Shown here piece by piece: positions 7,332 through 17,353 of a stretch of DNA of 20,000 nt (the first letter of the stretch is position 1; every line of letters begins with the position of its first letter). The notes below the pieces were generated by a model. It saw only the letters and a program-made list of their open reading frames with translations. It ran no database searches and was not told the DNA's origin. This stretch comes from Chromera velia (Eukaryota; Sar; Chromeraceae). The stretch lies in contig JAHBMJ010005771.1 of assembly GCA_018398765.1 (NCBI GenBank), positions 35,001 to 55,000 on the forward strand, in the 5' to 3' direction. The position numbers and the translations under genes were made by a program.

Positions 7332-9964
7332 GCACGCACGCACGCACGCACACAAAGAACGGACGACGTAGGCAGGAAAGGACAGAGTGCAGGAAAACAG
7401 GACCTGCTTTGTCTCGAGCGCACTGAGTCAATTACCAAGAAGAGAACGTCTGATTTGACTCGTCTGAAAGAAGGAGCAGAGCCAAAGTCAGAGCAACAAT
7501 ATAGAAGCACAGGGACGGGTACAGCAAGAGGGAAGGATGGCTCACGCACAAATCTGCATGCACATCCGCATGCATGCAGACGTACCGGAACGTTTCTCTC
7601 GAAGTTTCCGTTCGGACATCGCCACACCTGCACTCACTCACTCGTTCACTCAATCAGTCAGTATCTTCATTCAGGTTGGGATGGCAAGAAAAACTCAGGG
7701 AGAAAGATCGTGCTGAAGAATAATGGAGCAGCAGGCGGGCACAATCACTGTTTGTTTGTCTGCAGACGAAGAAGAAATCCACAAGCCTTGCGCATGGCCG
7801 TTGTTTCTCGCGACGGTAAGCAGGCATTCTCGCAGGTGGAGTGCATGACAATGGCGAAGCACTGAAGGAAAACACAATGAAAAGATCGAGAGGAAAGAAC
7901 GCAGAGGAAGGGAGAAGCTTCCAGTGACAGCCGCGCGTCCGTCCGTGCCTGTCGACCCTCGCGCTTCCTTCCTCCCAACATCCAGAGAAACCAAAGCACA
8001 AAAAGGTGAAGAGAGAGAAAAGATCCCAGATGTGTCACACAGACACACAAAGAGGCAGACATTCTCAACCATCAAGCTTTTGAGGGACTCCGCCGTACCT
8101 TAATGTGATCGGCCGCTGCTGAGCAGAACGTGTACTGTGTTGGATGGATGGACAGCGCCCTCACGGACTTCTTGTGGTGTGTGAGTGTTGCACGGGACTT
8201 TCCGCCAATCAGGTCCCACAAGCGGATCTGCAAGCGTTGATTTATGCATCCATCCATCCATCCATCAATCTATCCACCCAACCACCCACCCATGCATCCA
8301 TGCGAACAGATCACGCAGGCCTAGCATCTGTAGATACTGCACCCGCACTGATGCCAACGACTGCCGGCTCCCTTAAGCATCGTGAGGAGAATCTGGGAAG
8401 CGGGACAACAGAGGCCTTCCTTCACATCATACTCTCTCAGGGTCGTTCCTCGTTTTTTTCTTCTCCGGCCCCCCCCCCCCGCACATGCTCTCTCATCACT
8501 CACATGCAGGATCGTGCGGGCTGGCTGACCTACTGACCGTATTGTCCATAGCACCGGAGATCAGCTGGGGCTCCGCAGACTGCGATTCGAGGGCCATGAT
8601 CGTGCCCGAATGCCCCGACAGGCAATGGATTTGGGTCTTGGTGCGGATGTCCCAAACCCTAACGACACTGTCTCGCCCTCCAGAAAAAAGAACGTCCAGG
8701 GCTGGATGTAGGGCGAGGGAGTAGACACCTGGGGGGGGGAGAGAGTCAAGGCATAGGGGCGGAAGGTTTCATTCTCAAGTCGCGCAAGGAGCAGAGGGGG
8801 TAAACAATTCGAATGCTAAAACTCATCGGCCTGTGCTGGGGAAAGGGGCGCGAGGGGACAATGCTTGTTGGGCGTGTTGAAAAGTGAGGGGGGGAAAAGA
8901 GCAGTGTTCCAGCGAGAAAAAGAAGAGGCGAAGGAAGGGAGATGAAGTAAGGTTTGTGTTCCCTGCCCTCATAAGACGAGGGAGAGGGGGAGGAATGTGA
9001 GAGAGAATGAAAAAAAAGAGAAAGCAAAAATGAAAGTACACTGTCTAAGGAAGTGCGTGTCCTGCTCAGTCACTCTGTCAGAATTTTGTGAAAATACGCG
9101 AACGTCGACATATGCGATGGAAGGAATCGGTGTCTACTTGAATCCATGGGGACTCCGCTGACAGAAAGACGACTAACCCGACAGGTGTCCGTGGTAGCTT
9201 CTGATCACTTTATTCTGCTCGAGGTCCCAGCACTTGACTGTGTTGTCCTCCCCACATGAGAACAGGTAGGGACTGCGGGTGGACAGGGCGAGGCCCCGCA
9301 CAGAGTTGATGTGCCCTGTTAGGGTCAAGCGAAGGGTACCAGAGGCGAGATCCCAAATCTTGATCAGTCTGTCATTCCCCCCAGACACAAAGAATTCATT
9401 GTTCGGGTCCACAGCGACGCAGCGCACCCACCCAGTGTGACCAGAAATGACGCGCATCAATTTCCATGGAGGGTGCCACGTCGGTCTCGGGATGTGTGGA
9501 GCTGCCCTGATGGCAAGCTGTCCTAGGTTGCTCGAAGAAGCAGATGCCGAGGCAGAAGCGGCAGTTCGGGAATCTTGCTGCATCGCTGCTGAGGTGGAGT
9601 CGGCGGGCTTCATCAGTTGACCTGGCTGGTAAATTGAGAGACTCAAGGAGTCCTTTGCTGTCGGTTGGGAACCGCTCGTTGCTCTATCCTCGTCTTCAAT
9701 CTTGTCAACGATCCTTCCTATCAAAGATGTTGCTGGTTTGGCCTTTCTCAGCAACTCTTCTCTGTTGGGAACGTGCTTTATCTCATCATTCCATTTGAAA
9801 CGGATCTTCTTCTCCAGAATCTCTAGGTCATCTTTGGGCTTGATGTTGTGGTTGCCTGCGAACATGTCATGCGTCCGCTTGGCCACCTGCTTCCAGAGAA
9901 AGTTCAAAGACTGCGGTTGGACATCCTCAACCAAGTCCCCACCCCCAGTGTGCCTTTCGGACAT
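5400..9964 (-). CDS. PRL1: PRL1/PLRG1 pre-mRNA splicing factor, WD40 repeat protein, complete, eight exons
   Basis: Model: complement(join(5400..5480, 5688..5795, 6394..6445, 7054..7133, 7586..7627, 8099..8227, 8538..8728, 9178..9964)), 490 codons with stop, in frame throughout and close to plant PRL1 in length. PRL1/PLRG1 (yeast Prp46) belongs to the NineTeen (Prp19/CDC5L) complex of the activated spliceosome. The N-terminus has the family mark KRTHDMF (residues 29-35). A variable Ser/Ala-rich linker leads to [20 protein letters not shown], then seven WD blades: IKIWDL, VKCWDL, VRVWDI, IRLWDL, IKVWRC (WD lost, as in homologues), [13 protein letters not shown] and TIKIWKEDD. The C-terminus reads THPVTWRP. 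Start ATG at 9964 gives the expected N-terminus. Exon 5 is only 42 nt. All introns obey GT-AG. Assigned from the whole-length match to the recalled family sequence; very sure. Confidence 0.96.
5812..5841 (+). repeat. (GA)n microsatellite in PRL1 intron 7
   Basis: A nearly pure GA run on the + strand, so CU-rich in the PRL1 transcript. It lies just upstream (in transcript sense) of the exon-8-side acceptor at 5796-5797 and can act as its polypyrimidine tract. Confidence 0.85.
6121..6365 (+). repeat. Purine-rich minisatellite, five units, in PRL1 intron 6-7
   Basis: A core close to GCGAGCCAAACCGAAAAAGA recurs at about 6123, 6181, 6236, 6294 and 6346 (spacing 52-58 bp). Each core is followed by a (GGA)n block and a (GAA)n block of varying length. 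The whole array is purine on the + strand, thus pyrimidine in the PRL1 pre-mRNA. It begins 30 bases downstream (in transcript sense) of the donor at 6393. Long Arg/Lys or Ser/Pro/Phe open frames across it are composition effects, not genes. Confidence 0.88.
6703..6740 (+). repeat. (GTCT)n microsatellite in a PRL1 intron
   Basis: About eight GTCT units with two variants at the end, inside the 608-bp intron between the PRL1 exons at 6394-6445 and 7054-7133. No coding meaning is apparent. Confidence 0.85.
7290..7352 (+). repeat. (CA)n followed by (CGCA)n microsatellite in a PRL1 intron
   Basis: A CA run (about 7290-7330) passes into CGCA units (about 7331-7350). It lies in the 452-bp intron between the PRL1 exons at 7054-7133 and 7586-7627. 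Confidence 0.88.
8244..8305 (+). repeat. (CATC)n-like repeat in a PRL1 intron
   Basis: CATC units, then CACC/CATG variants, directly downstream on the + strand of the exon at 8099-8227. In the transcript it is the stretch before that exon's acceptor, in place of an ordinary pyrimidine tract. Confidence 0.75.
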
Positions 9965-10639
9965 CTTTCCCTTCTGCCGTCAGCTGAATCACCGAGGAAG
10001 GGTGACGGTTCAGGCAGAGACTACAGGGCCAAGTGCGTCCTGCGCCTCCATCGCTCAGAGACCGTAAGAAACTTAAGACTTGCGAAGATGCCTGAAAATT
10101 TTCAGCTGGAAACAAAAACTTGTCCGTGACTTGCTCCGCAGTTAACAACAGCCAACTAACTCTCAGAGTCCGCCACCACAGGTGCCCGCCACCATTCTTC
10201 CACAGATTGCCAGAATCTCTCAGGCTCAGGCACTCTGAGCTTGCAAAACGGAAGCATTGGCAGAAAAAGAAAATGAATTTTCAACAACACAAATCAACCC
10301 GCGGTCCCGCAAAGCAGGTGACAGCTGAAATTTTATCCGGCTGGGCCGCACCCTCTAGGCCCCGCGCAGAGGAAATTTCTTCCCATGCAGGTTCAGGGGC
10401 CGCGTGGCCCCGGAAAGCTCAAGTCCGGCACTCCGTCTCCGTGTCTAAAAGGGGAAGGGACACACTGTTTTGTAGACTGAAGCCGTCTCAAATAAGCTTG
10501 CCTGAAAGGAACCGAAAGGGGGCTTTCCATCGCCTCTTTTGTGAACACGTACACAGATTTTTCAAGTTCTGCACGGGTGAAACCATCTGAGTGCTCATTT
10601 CTGTCGATTCAAACGCTCTCCGCTTGAATCTATCCCAAA
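9965..10639. promoter_or_regulatory. Divergent intergenic region between PRL1 and the plastid-protein gene
   Basis: 675 bp separate the two start codons, which face away from each other, so this must hold both 5' UTRs and both promoters. No TATA box or other clear core element was found. The base before the + strand ATG is A within CCCAAAATG, a reasonable eukaryotic start context. An open frame at 10120-10590 has no recognisable domain and is considered chance. Confidence 0.55.
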
Positions 10640-11062
10640 ATGTTTGCCCGTGCAGTTACCTTTCTTGCCCTTCTTCAGGGCTGCCTGGCCTTCAAGGGAC
10701 CAATGCTGAGCAGCGGCCTCAAGGCTTCCCAGGGAATGAAGCAGGCACTGAGCGGCCTTCGTGACGTTGCTCCTGCTGCTGCGCCCTTTGTTCTTTCCGC
10801 ACCTGCCTTCGCTGAGGATGTTGACATGGCTGAAGCTCTTGAGCACACCAGCTTGTTTCTCTCCAAGTACAACAGCCAGATCGCGTACTACAACTCTCTC
10901 TTCTACGGAGGAATCATTCTTGGCATTGCAGGCTTCGCCCTTGTCATTGTCTCACGTTTGAACGCCGGAAAGCTGAGAACGGGCACCCGTGCCCTGAAGT
11001 CTCTCTCCGATATGGAGGCTGAGAGGAAGGCGGGAGAAGCTGCACTGAAGGAGATGCAGTAA
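10640..11062 (+). CDS. Unidentified plastid-targeted, probably thylakoid, small membrane protein (140 aa)
   Basis: Single-exon gene. Residues 1-17 form a signal peptide ending CLA; the next residue is Phe, the hallmark +1 residue of transit peptides in complex red-lineage plastids. Residues 18-43 are Ser/Lys/Arg-rich with few acids (transit-like). Residues 44-58 (APAAAPFVLSAPAFA) form a second short hydrophobic stretch ending in an AFA site, typical of cleavage on the lumen side. The predicted mature protein (about 82 residues) starts EDVDMAEALEH, has one membrane span at roughly 86-105 (FYGGIILGIAGFALVIVSRL) and a charged amphipathic C-terminus. That topology is seen in small nucleus-encoded photosystem subunits such as PsbW and PsbX, but the sequence matches none I can recall, so no name is given. 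The coding sequence is rich in C- and T-ending codons, as expected of high expression. Confidence 0.85.
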   Translation: MFARAVTFLALLQGCLAFKGPMLSSGLKASQGMKQALSGLRDVAPAAAPFVLSAPAFAEDVDMAEALEHTSLFLSKYNSQIAYYNSLFYGGIILGIAGFALVIVSRLNAGKLRTGTRALKSLSDMEAERKAGEAALKEMQ

Positions 11063-11660
11063 ATGCTCCATGGTTGCATGAGTCTTTTTCATTTCGGTGT
11101 GTGCATTCCATGGTTCGATGGCTCGACGAGAAGAATTGAGCGAAGATGTGGACAGCAGGGGGGCTCCTGCAACCGTGTAGCGAGACTGAAGATGAGAGAC
11201 GGGCGTCGTTTGTGTCTGGACGGATGGGGTGGTTGTGGTGGCCGGTGTCTGATGCCTTCCTCGGCACGCCGATTGCCTTAACCGTTTGAGAAAGTTAAGG
11301 TGGTCGACGTTCTGCAAAGAGATGAAGGGACTTGACAGATTTGGGAGGGGAGGGGCGGCTGCTGGGGGCAGGGCCGAAGAGAGAGAAAGAGCTGGGAAGG
11401 GAGAAGGAAGGAAGGAGGGGAGGGGACTGGCTCGCTGGGGGAGCTAGGGGAGCCTTTGTTCCCCTTTCAATCGGCTTGTTTTGGCGTGTCTAGTCTGTTC
11501 TAGTCTAGTCGGGTTGGGCTTCGCCGTGCTTCCCGCGTTTGACGTCGGGGGTCTTGTACGGTTGATGGTCTGACGGTTTGCAGAAGCGCCCTAGCAGTCC
11601 TTTGGTTGTCCTGTCACCACCGCATTGGATTTCGGTTTATTGTAATAAAATAATAAGAGA
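11063..11660 (+). other. 3' UTR of the plastid-protein gene with candidate poly(A) signal
   Basis: GC-rich, G-heavy sequence without a recognised gene follows the stop codon. The first good polyadenylation word is AATAAA at 11644-11649 within TGTAATAAAATAATAAG, which would give a 3' UTR of about 600 bases. Whether transcription ends there is not known. Confidence 0.45.
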
Positions 11661-12673
11661 TGCTCGGACCTCAGACAGAAAGAGAAGAAGACAACGGTTG
11701 CAGGAGGCCTGCCTGATGTTACCATGTACTGTTTTGTGTGCTCTCCTTCACGAAGCGGCTACCCATACATGCATTTGCTCCTGCCGCTCATGTGGTCATT
11801 ATTCATTTTGTTCATGAATGCTTGTTTTGAGCACATGCCTTGTTTGCTGTTTGTCTCCATACTCGCCCCCCTAGCCACGCAACCCTCTCGGTTGTCTCAG
11901 TCCACCCCTCTTTCGAATTCATCTGCTTCTGCTTGAATCTCCTACCGACTCTTCCTTTGCAGTCTCTATTCTGGACGCTCCTGTGGTTGTGCTTGCTTTG
12001 TTTTATCTTTTTTGCTTGTCCACCCTTCCTTCATGTGAGTTGCCAGGCGATCCTGGCCCCCCCCCCCCTACCCTCACCCTCTGACGATCTCTCTCTTTCT
12101 CTTTGCCGCCTTCTCTTACGTGTGCGGGCGTGTGAATGCCTCTGTGCGAGAAGAGTGCACGTTTACAAATGACTTATAAGTGCATCTCCCTGTGTGTGCC
12201 TGCTGCGTCCCTCAGACAGCCTGGCGTTTCTGAAATGCTCCGTATCTGGCCTCTCTACCTACCCCAGAAATCCCCCCATTGCCTTTTTTGTTCTCGTCCG
12301 GCTTTCTGACTGGGCAGTCTGTAAGTCATTTTGTTTTTCTTGTCTGTCTGCCAAAAGAAGAAAGAAAAAAAAGAGAAGAGAATGAAGAAAGGGAAAAAGG
12401 AAAAGAAAAGACAATATGGTCCTGTCTGTCTGTTCGTCTGTCGAGAGAAGAGGTTCCGGAGAAGATTTTCGGCCCCACCAGCACCGTCGCTCTTTCGGTA
12501 GTTTTGTTACCGCCGTACGAGTCCTCCCGCAAGACACGAAGACACAGCACCAGAAGAATCCCCCTCCGCAGAGGCGCCCCCCCACCCCCCCCACCCCCTG
12601 ACTAGAGTCCATGACTGTGCCGGTTCCCACATGCAGTTTTTCTTTCTTTTTTGTTTTTTCTTGTCTTCTTCCT

Positions 12674-12718
<45 letters not shown>

Positions 12719-12863
12719 CTCTCTCTTGTCTTGAGTGGAAGCAGCAGGACAGTAGCGTGTGACGAACAAGTGATCACGTGAAGTCCTGTCGGGAGGTTGA
12801 GAGGCAAGGGGCGCTTAACTCTCACCTGTCGCCCCCCCCGCCCACTTTGTCTAAGGTGTCGTG
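11661..12863. other. Low-complexity intergenic DNA, no gene seen
   Basis: Pyrimidine-rich on the + strand, with a C run near 12057, a purine block at 12356-12412, a C/CA-rich block near 12577-12598 and a (CT)n microsatellite at about 12673-12724. Open frames on both strands are skewed in composition, lack domains and look like chance. A degenerate copy of the GTCTGTCTG word of the next repeat appears near 12421-12440. Confidence 0.5.
12673..12725 (+). repeat. (CT)n microsatellite
   Basis: CTCTCT run with two TTT interruptions, in intergenic DNA. Confidence 0.9.
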
Positions 12864-13240
12864 ATGTTCTTTTGTCTTTGTTACTTTCTTTCTTTCTTTG
12901 GTCTGTTGTGTTCATGAAAAAGAGGAGGGAAGCAAACCATGTAGTCTGTCTTGTCTGTATATAGTCTGTCTTGTCTGTCTTTCTTGACAAAGAGTGCAGA
13001 GAAAGAAAAGAAGAAAAAGAAAGGACATATAGTCTGTCTGTCTGTTTCTATATTTCCGTTTTTGTTTCAAAAGGAAACAAAAGGAAAAAAGGAAGAAAAT
13101 AAGGCGAGTCATGTAGTCTGTCTGTGGTCTGATTCGTCGTTCTGTTCTTTTGTCTTATGTTCTTTCTTTTGTTTTTGTCTGTTGTGTGCGTGGAGAAAAG
13201 GAGGGAGAAGAAGAAACATATAGTCTGTCTGCATGACACT
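12864..13240. repeat. Degenerate tandem repeat with AGTCTGTCTG words, ~279-bp offset
   Basis: GTTCTTTTGTCTT occurs at 12865 and 13144, and the following TCTGTTGTGT, GGAGGGA and (C/A)ATRTAGTCTGTCTG words also recur about 278-279 bp later. Within this longer unit the ATRTAGTCTGTCT word recurs at about 12939, 12957, 13027, 13112 and 13217. Each pyrimidine-rich half is followed by a purine-rich half; one pair (TTTTGTTTC at 13060-13068 and GAAACAAAA at 13074-13082) forms a perfect 9-bp hairpin with a 5-base loop. No coding sequence is recognised. Confidence 0.6.
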
Positions 13241-13950
13241 GTGTGTACGTTGGTATCTCTCTTTTCTGAATACCATCATCCTCAATCCTTTGCAAAACTG
13301 ACACTTTTTTTTCTAGTGGCGCTTTTTCTCTCGATCCTCGATCCCTTCTCTCAGACTAGCTCTCAGATCGATAGTACATGGTTCCAGTACGTCCCTGCAA
13401 AATCGCTCAAATGGCATAGGATAGGATTTTATGTTCCGGACAATAGTTTAGATTGGTTCTAGGGGTGACTAAAAAAAAAAGTTATTTTCCTGTTTTTCTC
13501 TTGTGTTTTTATGCAGGAATGTGTGGCATTGTGTGGTTTCCCATTGTTTTTGCTGCAAATTTTGTATTTCTATTGATTGATTAAAGAGACGTTTAGAGAG
13601 GGTTTTCAATTTTTATTTTTTGTTTGAACGCGAATTCAAAAATAGAATGAATTAATGAAAAGTCTAGTGAAAGGTTAATTAAGTTTGCTAGAGAGGAGCT
13701 TGCATGCTCCTAGCGGCCCAGCCCACTTAATAGTGAACCTAGCTCCCAGCAGCATGCCAGCAGCCCACGTTCATATGAGAAATTGTTAATATAATAATCA
13801 ATCAACCCTATACATTTAGAGGCAAAGCTCAGCGCAAGATCCCTTAAAGTGTATGCTTGATGAACTCGTATGTGTTATATGTGTGAAAAAAATTTGAATA
13901 GATGGAGAAACTAGCATAAACTAGTAGAGAAAAAATATCGCTGAAATTCG
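13241..13950. other. AT-rich intergenic DNA
   Basis: A short exon-like frame (13318-13462) follows a TTTTTTTTCTAG sequence but has no recognised family. From 13480 the sequence is AT-rich. Near 13690-13715 is the imperfect palindrome AGGAGC-TTGCAT-GCTCCT. Nothing else was identified. Confidence 0.4.
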
Positions 13951-14625
13951 TTAGGATTAGGATTAGCATTAGGATTTATGTCCGAAGGATTGGCCTCCCG
14001 CCCCAATGCCGAATGTCCGACGTGTAGCTTCCAAGAAAAGCGCCTAGACGCATCAAACCTCCTTGGCCGGCCCATACAGGTCTAGCCTGTGCCGTAAACG
14101 GTTTACAATTGAAGAAAAAACATACGCAGCATCATTTTTCCTTTATCTAAATGACTGTCTGGTTCCAATCTGAGATCATCTGGCAGAGGGGCAAAAGGCT
14201 TCCAAAAGTAAAATGACTTTTAGTGCTGAAACGCAAGAGAGAAAGGGAGAGAAAGAATGGAGAGAAGAGATTAAGACCAGGTAAGAGAGAGAACACGTTT
14301 ATTTTACACTTTTTAGAGTAACCAAGAACGTTTCTTTTCCCAAGACGCGTATAAAAAGGAACGGTAAAGCCCTCTCTCTTCTTATGGGTTGCTTTTTATC
14401 GTTCTGTCTGACTCAGAAAGATGAAGTAACACTGTCAAGGATAGTAACAAGAAAGGAAACTTCAACCAGAGCAAGAAAAAAGAACGAAGAATTGAGACTA
14501 AGTAAGAAAAAGAGAGAGGTACTCTTCTGTTTTCTTTCATACTTTTCTGAGTAACCAAGAACGTTCTTTTCCCGAGACGCATAGAGGGGAATGGAAAACC
14601 CTCTCTCTTCTTATGGGTTGTTTCT
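13951..14625 (-). repeat. Dispersed repeat R1, copy 2 (inverted relative to copy 1)
   Basis: Reverse complement of this segment follows 4114-4778 almost from end to end: both tandem sub-units, the GC-rich 3' half with its CACAGG/CCTGT hairpin, and the CCTAAT-type tail (here read as TTAGGATTAGGATTAGC at 13951). Differences are scattered single bases and a small replacement near 14341-14355, where copy 1 has CCCGGGCCCC. The short open frame on this strand has a counterpart at 4172-4354, but the peptide has no known domain. Similarity stops at about 14625, next to unrelated AT-rich DNA. Confidence 0.75.
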
Positions 14626-15164
14626 AAACCGATGAACGGATGAAAGAATCTATGTACTTGAAACTGATGAAAAAATCTTTTTATGATCATTTTTTTTTTT
14701 TTTGCGCATAAAAAAATGCGAAGACTCATTTGAGAGACTGGATGACGGATTGACCTCGATCAAAGATTTGAGGTTAAAAGGTTATATTTGAAGTAGATTT
14801 GATCGGATTTGATACGCCCTATTATGCTAAAGTTTCTCAGGCCTAATATTTGATTTGAAGTTAAGCCCTACTTCAAATCAAATCAAATCAAATCAAATCT
14901 GGTCACTACTTATGTAAGCTCTTAGCTTTGACAATAGCTCATTAATTTTAAGAGTCTTAATTTAGCTTTTAGTCTAATTTTTTTTTTCTTGTCTCTAGGG
15001 CTTTCTAGGATTTGCTAGTGGTATCGACTCTGTTATGTCGTCTTCAGTGCTGTCGAGAGTGACCTCTAGACTTCAACGTACCTCAAATCTGGTCAGATTT
15101 GAGCTTGAAGCTTAAATCAAATCAAATTAAATCCTATCAAATCAAATCTGGTCAGTAGATTAGC
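14626..15164. repeat. ATTTG/CAAAT-rich degenerate repeat patch
   Basis: Direct CAAAT units at 14873-14900 and about 15115-15148. ATCTGGTCA follows them at about 14897 and 15145 and appears again near 15087. An ATTTGAAGTAG-type word near 14789 is inverted with respect to CTACTTCAAAT near 14869. CAAATCTG-GT-CAGATTTG near 15083-15100 is an 8-bp hairpin arm pair. These look like pieces of an old inverted-repeat element. No gene is seen. Confidence 0.5.
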
Positions 15165-15215
15165 CTTTTGCCCCAATGTCGAGCGCTCAACGTGCGGCGT
15201 CCAGGAAAAGCGCAT
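15165..15215 (-). repeat. Fragment of dispersed repeat R1
   Basis: GCCCCAATGTCGAGCGCTCAA and the following GTCCAGGAAAAGCGC correspond, with substitutions, to the GC-rich 3' part of R1 (compare 14000-14045), in the same orientation as copy 2. Only about 50 bp are recognisable. Confidence 0.55.
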
Positions 15216-16281
15216 TATTACCTAGATTATTACACGTGTTAAACTTTTTGGAAAGTACCTCCGGGGTACTCCGGACAACTAGAGTGAACCAATATCATGT
15301 ACGAATAGCAAATAGCAGTCTTAGCATAGTACAGCATGCATTTTCTTTCATTATTACCTTAATCTACGTCTTCATCTAGCACACTATAGGATTCTTATTA
15401 TATAAGATTGAATGCCAAAGTTAATAAAAATTAGTGTAAAAAAGCGTAGTTATAGCATCAATCTTACAGATCATATGATCAAATGCTCAGGGCCCATCTG
15501 TATATCGACGACTTTTGAAGCCTTGATACTATGATTGCTCGTGATTTTGAAGCTCCCAAACTTGGAGTAGTACCAGGGGTACATCAAAACAACCTGCCAG
15601 ACGACTGATACAGACTCAGAGAAGCAGATTATGATTCACACAGACAGTATAGAAAGACCATACTATCCATCATGCCCAAGAGGCGTGTGAGAGGCAGAGG
15701 AGTAGCAAGAGAAGAACAAGTCATGGGTTTTCTCGCCGGTTGCATAATCTTGAGTGCTGATGAGGTACTGGGAGCTTTCCTTTGTTCCTCCCCTCCTTCC
15801 CTCCTTCCTTCCTTTCCTTCTTCTTTCCTTCAATCCTTCATTCCTTCATTCATCAATTCCCTCCCCTCCCTCTAGTAGCTTCCTTTATTGATCCCCCCCC
15901 CCGTCTACCCCAGGCCTTCTCTCCTTCTCTCCGTGTGCTTTAATTCTTCTTTCTTGCATGGATCCCAAGCTGGAAACACCCAGCTCTCTCTGCATGTCCA
16001 TTTGATTCCTTCCAGCATGATCCCACCCTTGCAACCCCCCTCCCAGACCTGCGATCCCCCCCTTCGACCGCAGCCTCTTGATTGATCGAATTCGTTCATG
16101 CCCATGGGGGTTGCCACCATCAGCAGTCCTCCAGACCTGCCGTCACACAATGCACCCGACAGAATTCATTCACACTCACACGGGCGCCTTGCATTGATCG
16201 ACACGAGCTGCTTCTTTCTGTGCATAAGACCCAGGCAGTACGTGTTTGCGCATGACTGCAGAGAAGCAAGCCGTGAGTCCG
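15216..16281. other. Intergenic DNA and probable 3' UTR of the secreted-protein gene
   Basis: AT-rich until about 15650, with a perfect palindrome GATCATATGATC at 15469-15480. From 15780 it is CCTT/CCCT-rich. On the - strand AATAAA (TTTATT at 15885-15890) is a possible poly(A) signal for the gene ending at 16282. An unrecognised short + frame starts at 15672. Nothing else is supported. Confidence 0.45.
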
Positions 16282-17321
16282 TCAGTCAGACCCATTATCC
16301 TGAAATTGACACGGGCTGGTGACCTCAGAGCCTGAGGGAAACGCCTCTACCCTGTACAATATTTGATCGAAGATGCCCCCGTTTTGGTACACACACCACT
16401 GCGTGGCGGTGAGGCTGGAGGGAGCATCGGCGCACTGGAACACCGCAACGCTGTCGAAACCGAAGAACGGATCGCCAGGTTCGGCATTCACAAGATTGGC
16501 TCCGGATTGGCGGAAGAAACAACCGGAGGTTTCAGTGTCAAGAGGAGACGGCGCGAGCGCGTTCGGTTGAAGAGCTGAGAAGCCGTCGGTGAGGAATTCG
16601 ATTCTTGCCGTCTCCCCGGGAGTGACACCCCCGCAATCGATGGTGAAGAGCAACGCTCCTCCCGCACTTGTCGTTTCAGGACATTCGGTCGGAGTCGCCG
16701 CTGTTGACGAGAAAGTAGAGACCAGCGTGTTCTGGGGAAAGCAGCGAGAGCGTTCGGCAATGAAGCAGTCGTCACTAGCAGGATTCTCCCTCAGATTCAC
16801 AGTCGCTCGAGCGTTACGTGTGTCGGTGTTGTAGCAAATCTGCATGCGTACATGCATTGATGTGTCTATACTGATGTATCTATATCTGTTTATCAACCTC
16901 TCTCTCTCTCTCTCTGATATACATAAGAGATTCATATGACTCTACATACATCTGTACGTGTTCATTCACTCGGGCGTCAACTATGTTGACGTTTGGGCAG
17001 ATCTGCATGCCCCATTGACGCATGTATGGACGTATGTATGTATGTATGTATGTATGTCCGTGTGTTGGCGTATGTGTGCACATGCCTGTGTGTACAGAAC
17101 TCATGTATGTGTGTGCGCATTCCTGCACGTGTGCAGAGGGAAAGCACCAGTTCCACGCTTCCTTTTACTCATTTAGTCCTTCACTACTTCCTGCCTTCCT
17201 TGTGTCCTTCCTTCCTTCCTTCCTTCCTGCCTTCTTTCCTGCCTTCCTTCCTGCCTTCCTGCCTTCCTGCCTTCCGTGCTTCCTTCCTTCATTCATTCCT
17301 TCCTTCCTGCCTTCCTTGCTT

Positions 17322-17353
<32 letters not shown>

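Noticed and set aside
11724-12172. Hydrophobic + strand open frames
   Set aside because: Composition follows the local pyrimidine skew; no domain, no splice structure, no homology seen.
15480-15525. A YIDDF word reminiscent of the reverse transcriptase active site
   Set aside because: It is followed at once by a stop codon and has no other reverse transcriptase motif around it; likely chance.
15672-15875. Short + frame starting MPKRRVRGRG with a possible donor at GATGAG|GTACTG
   Set aside because: No homology recognised, no partner exon found, and the distal half is CCTT repeat.
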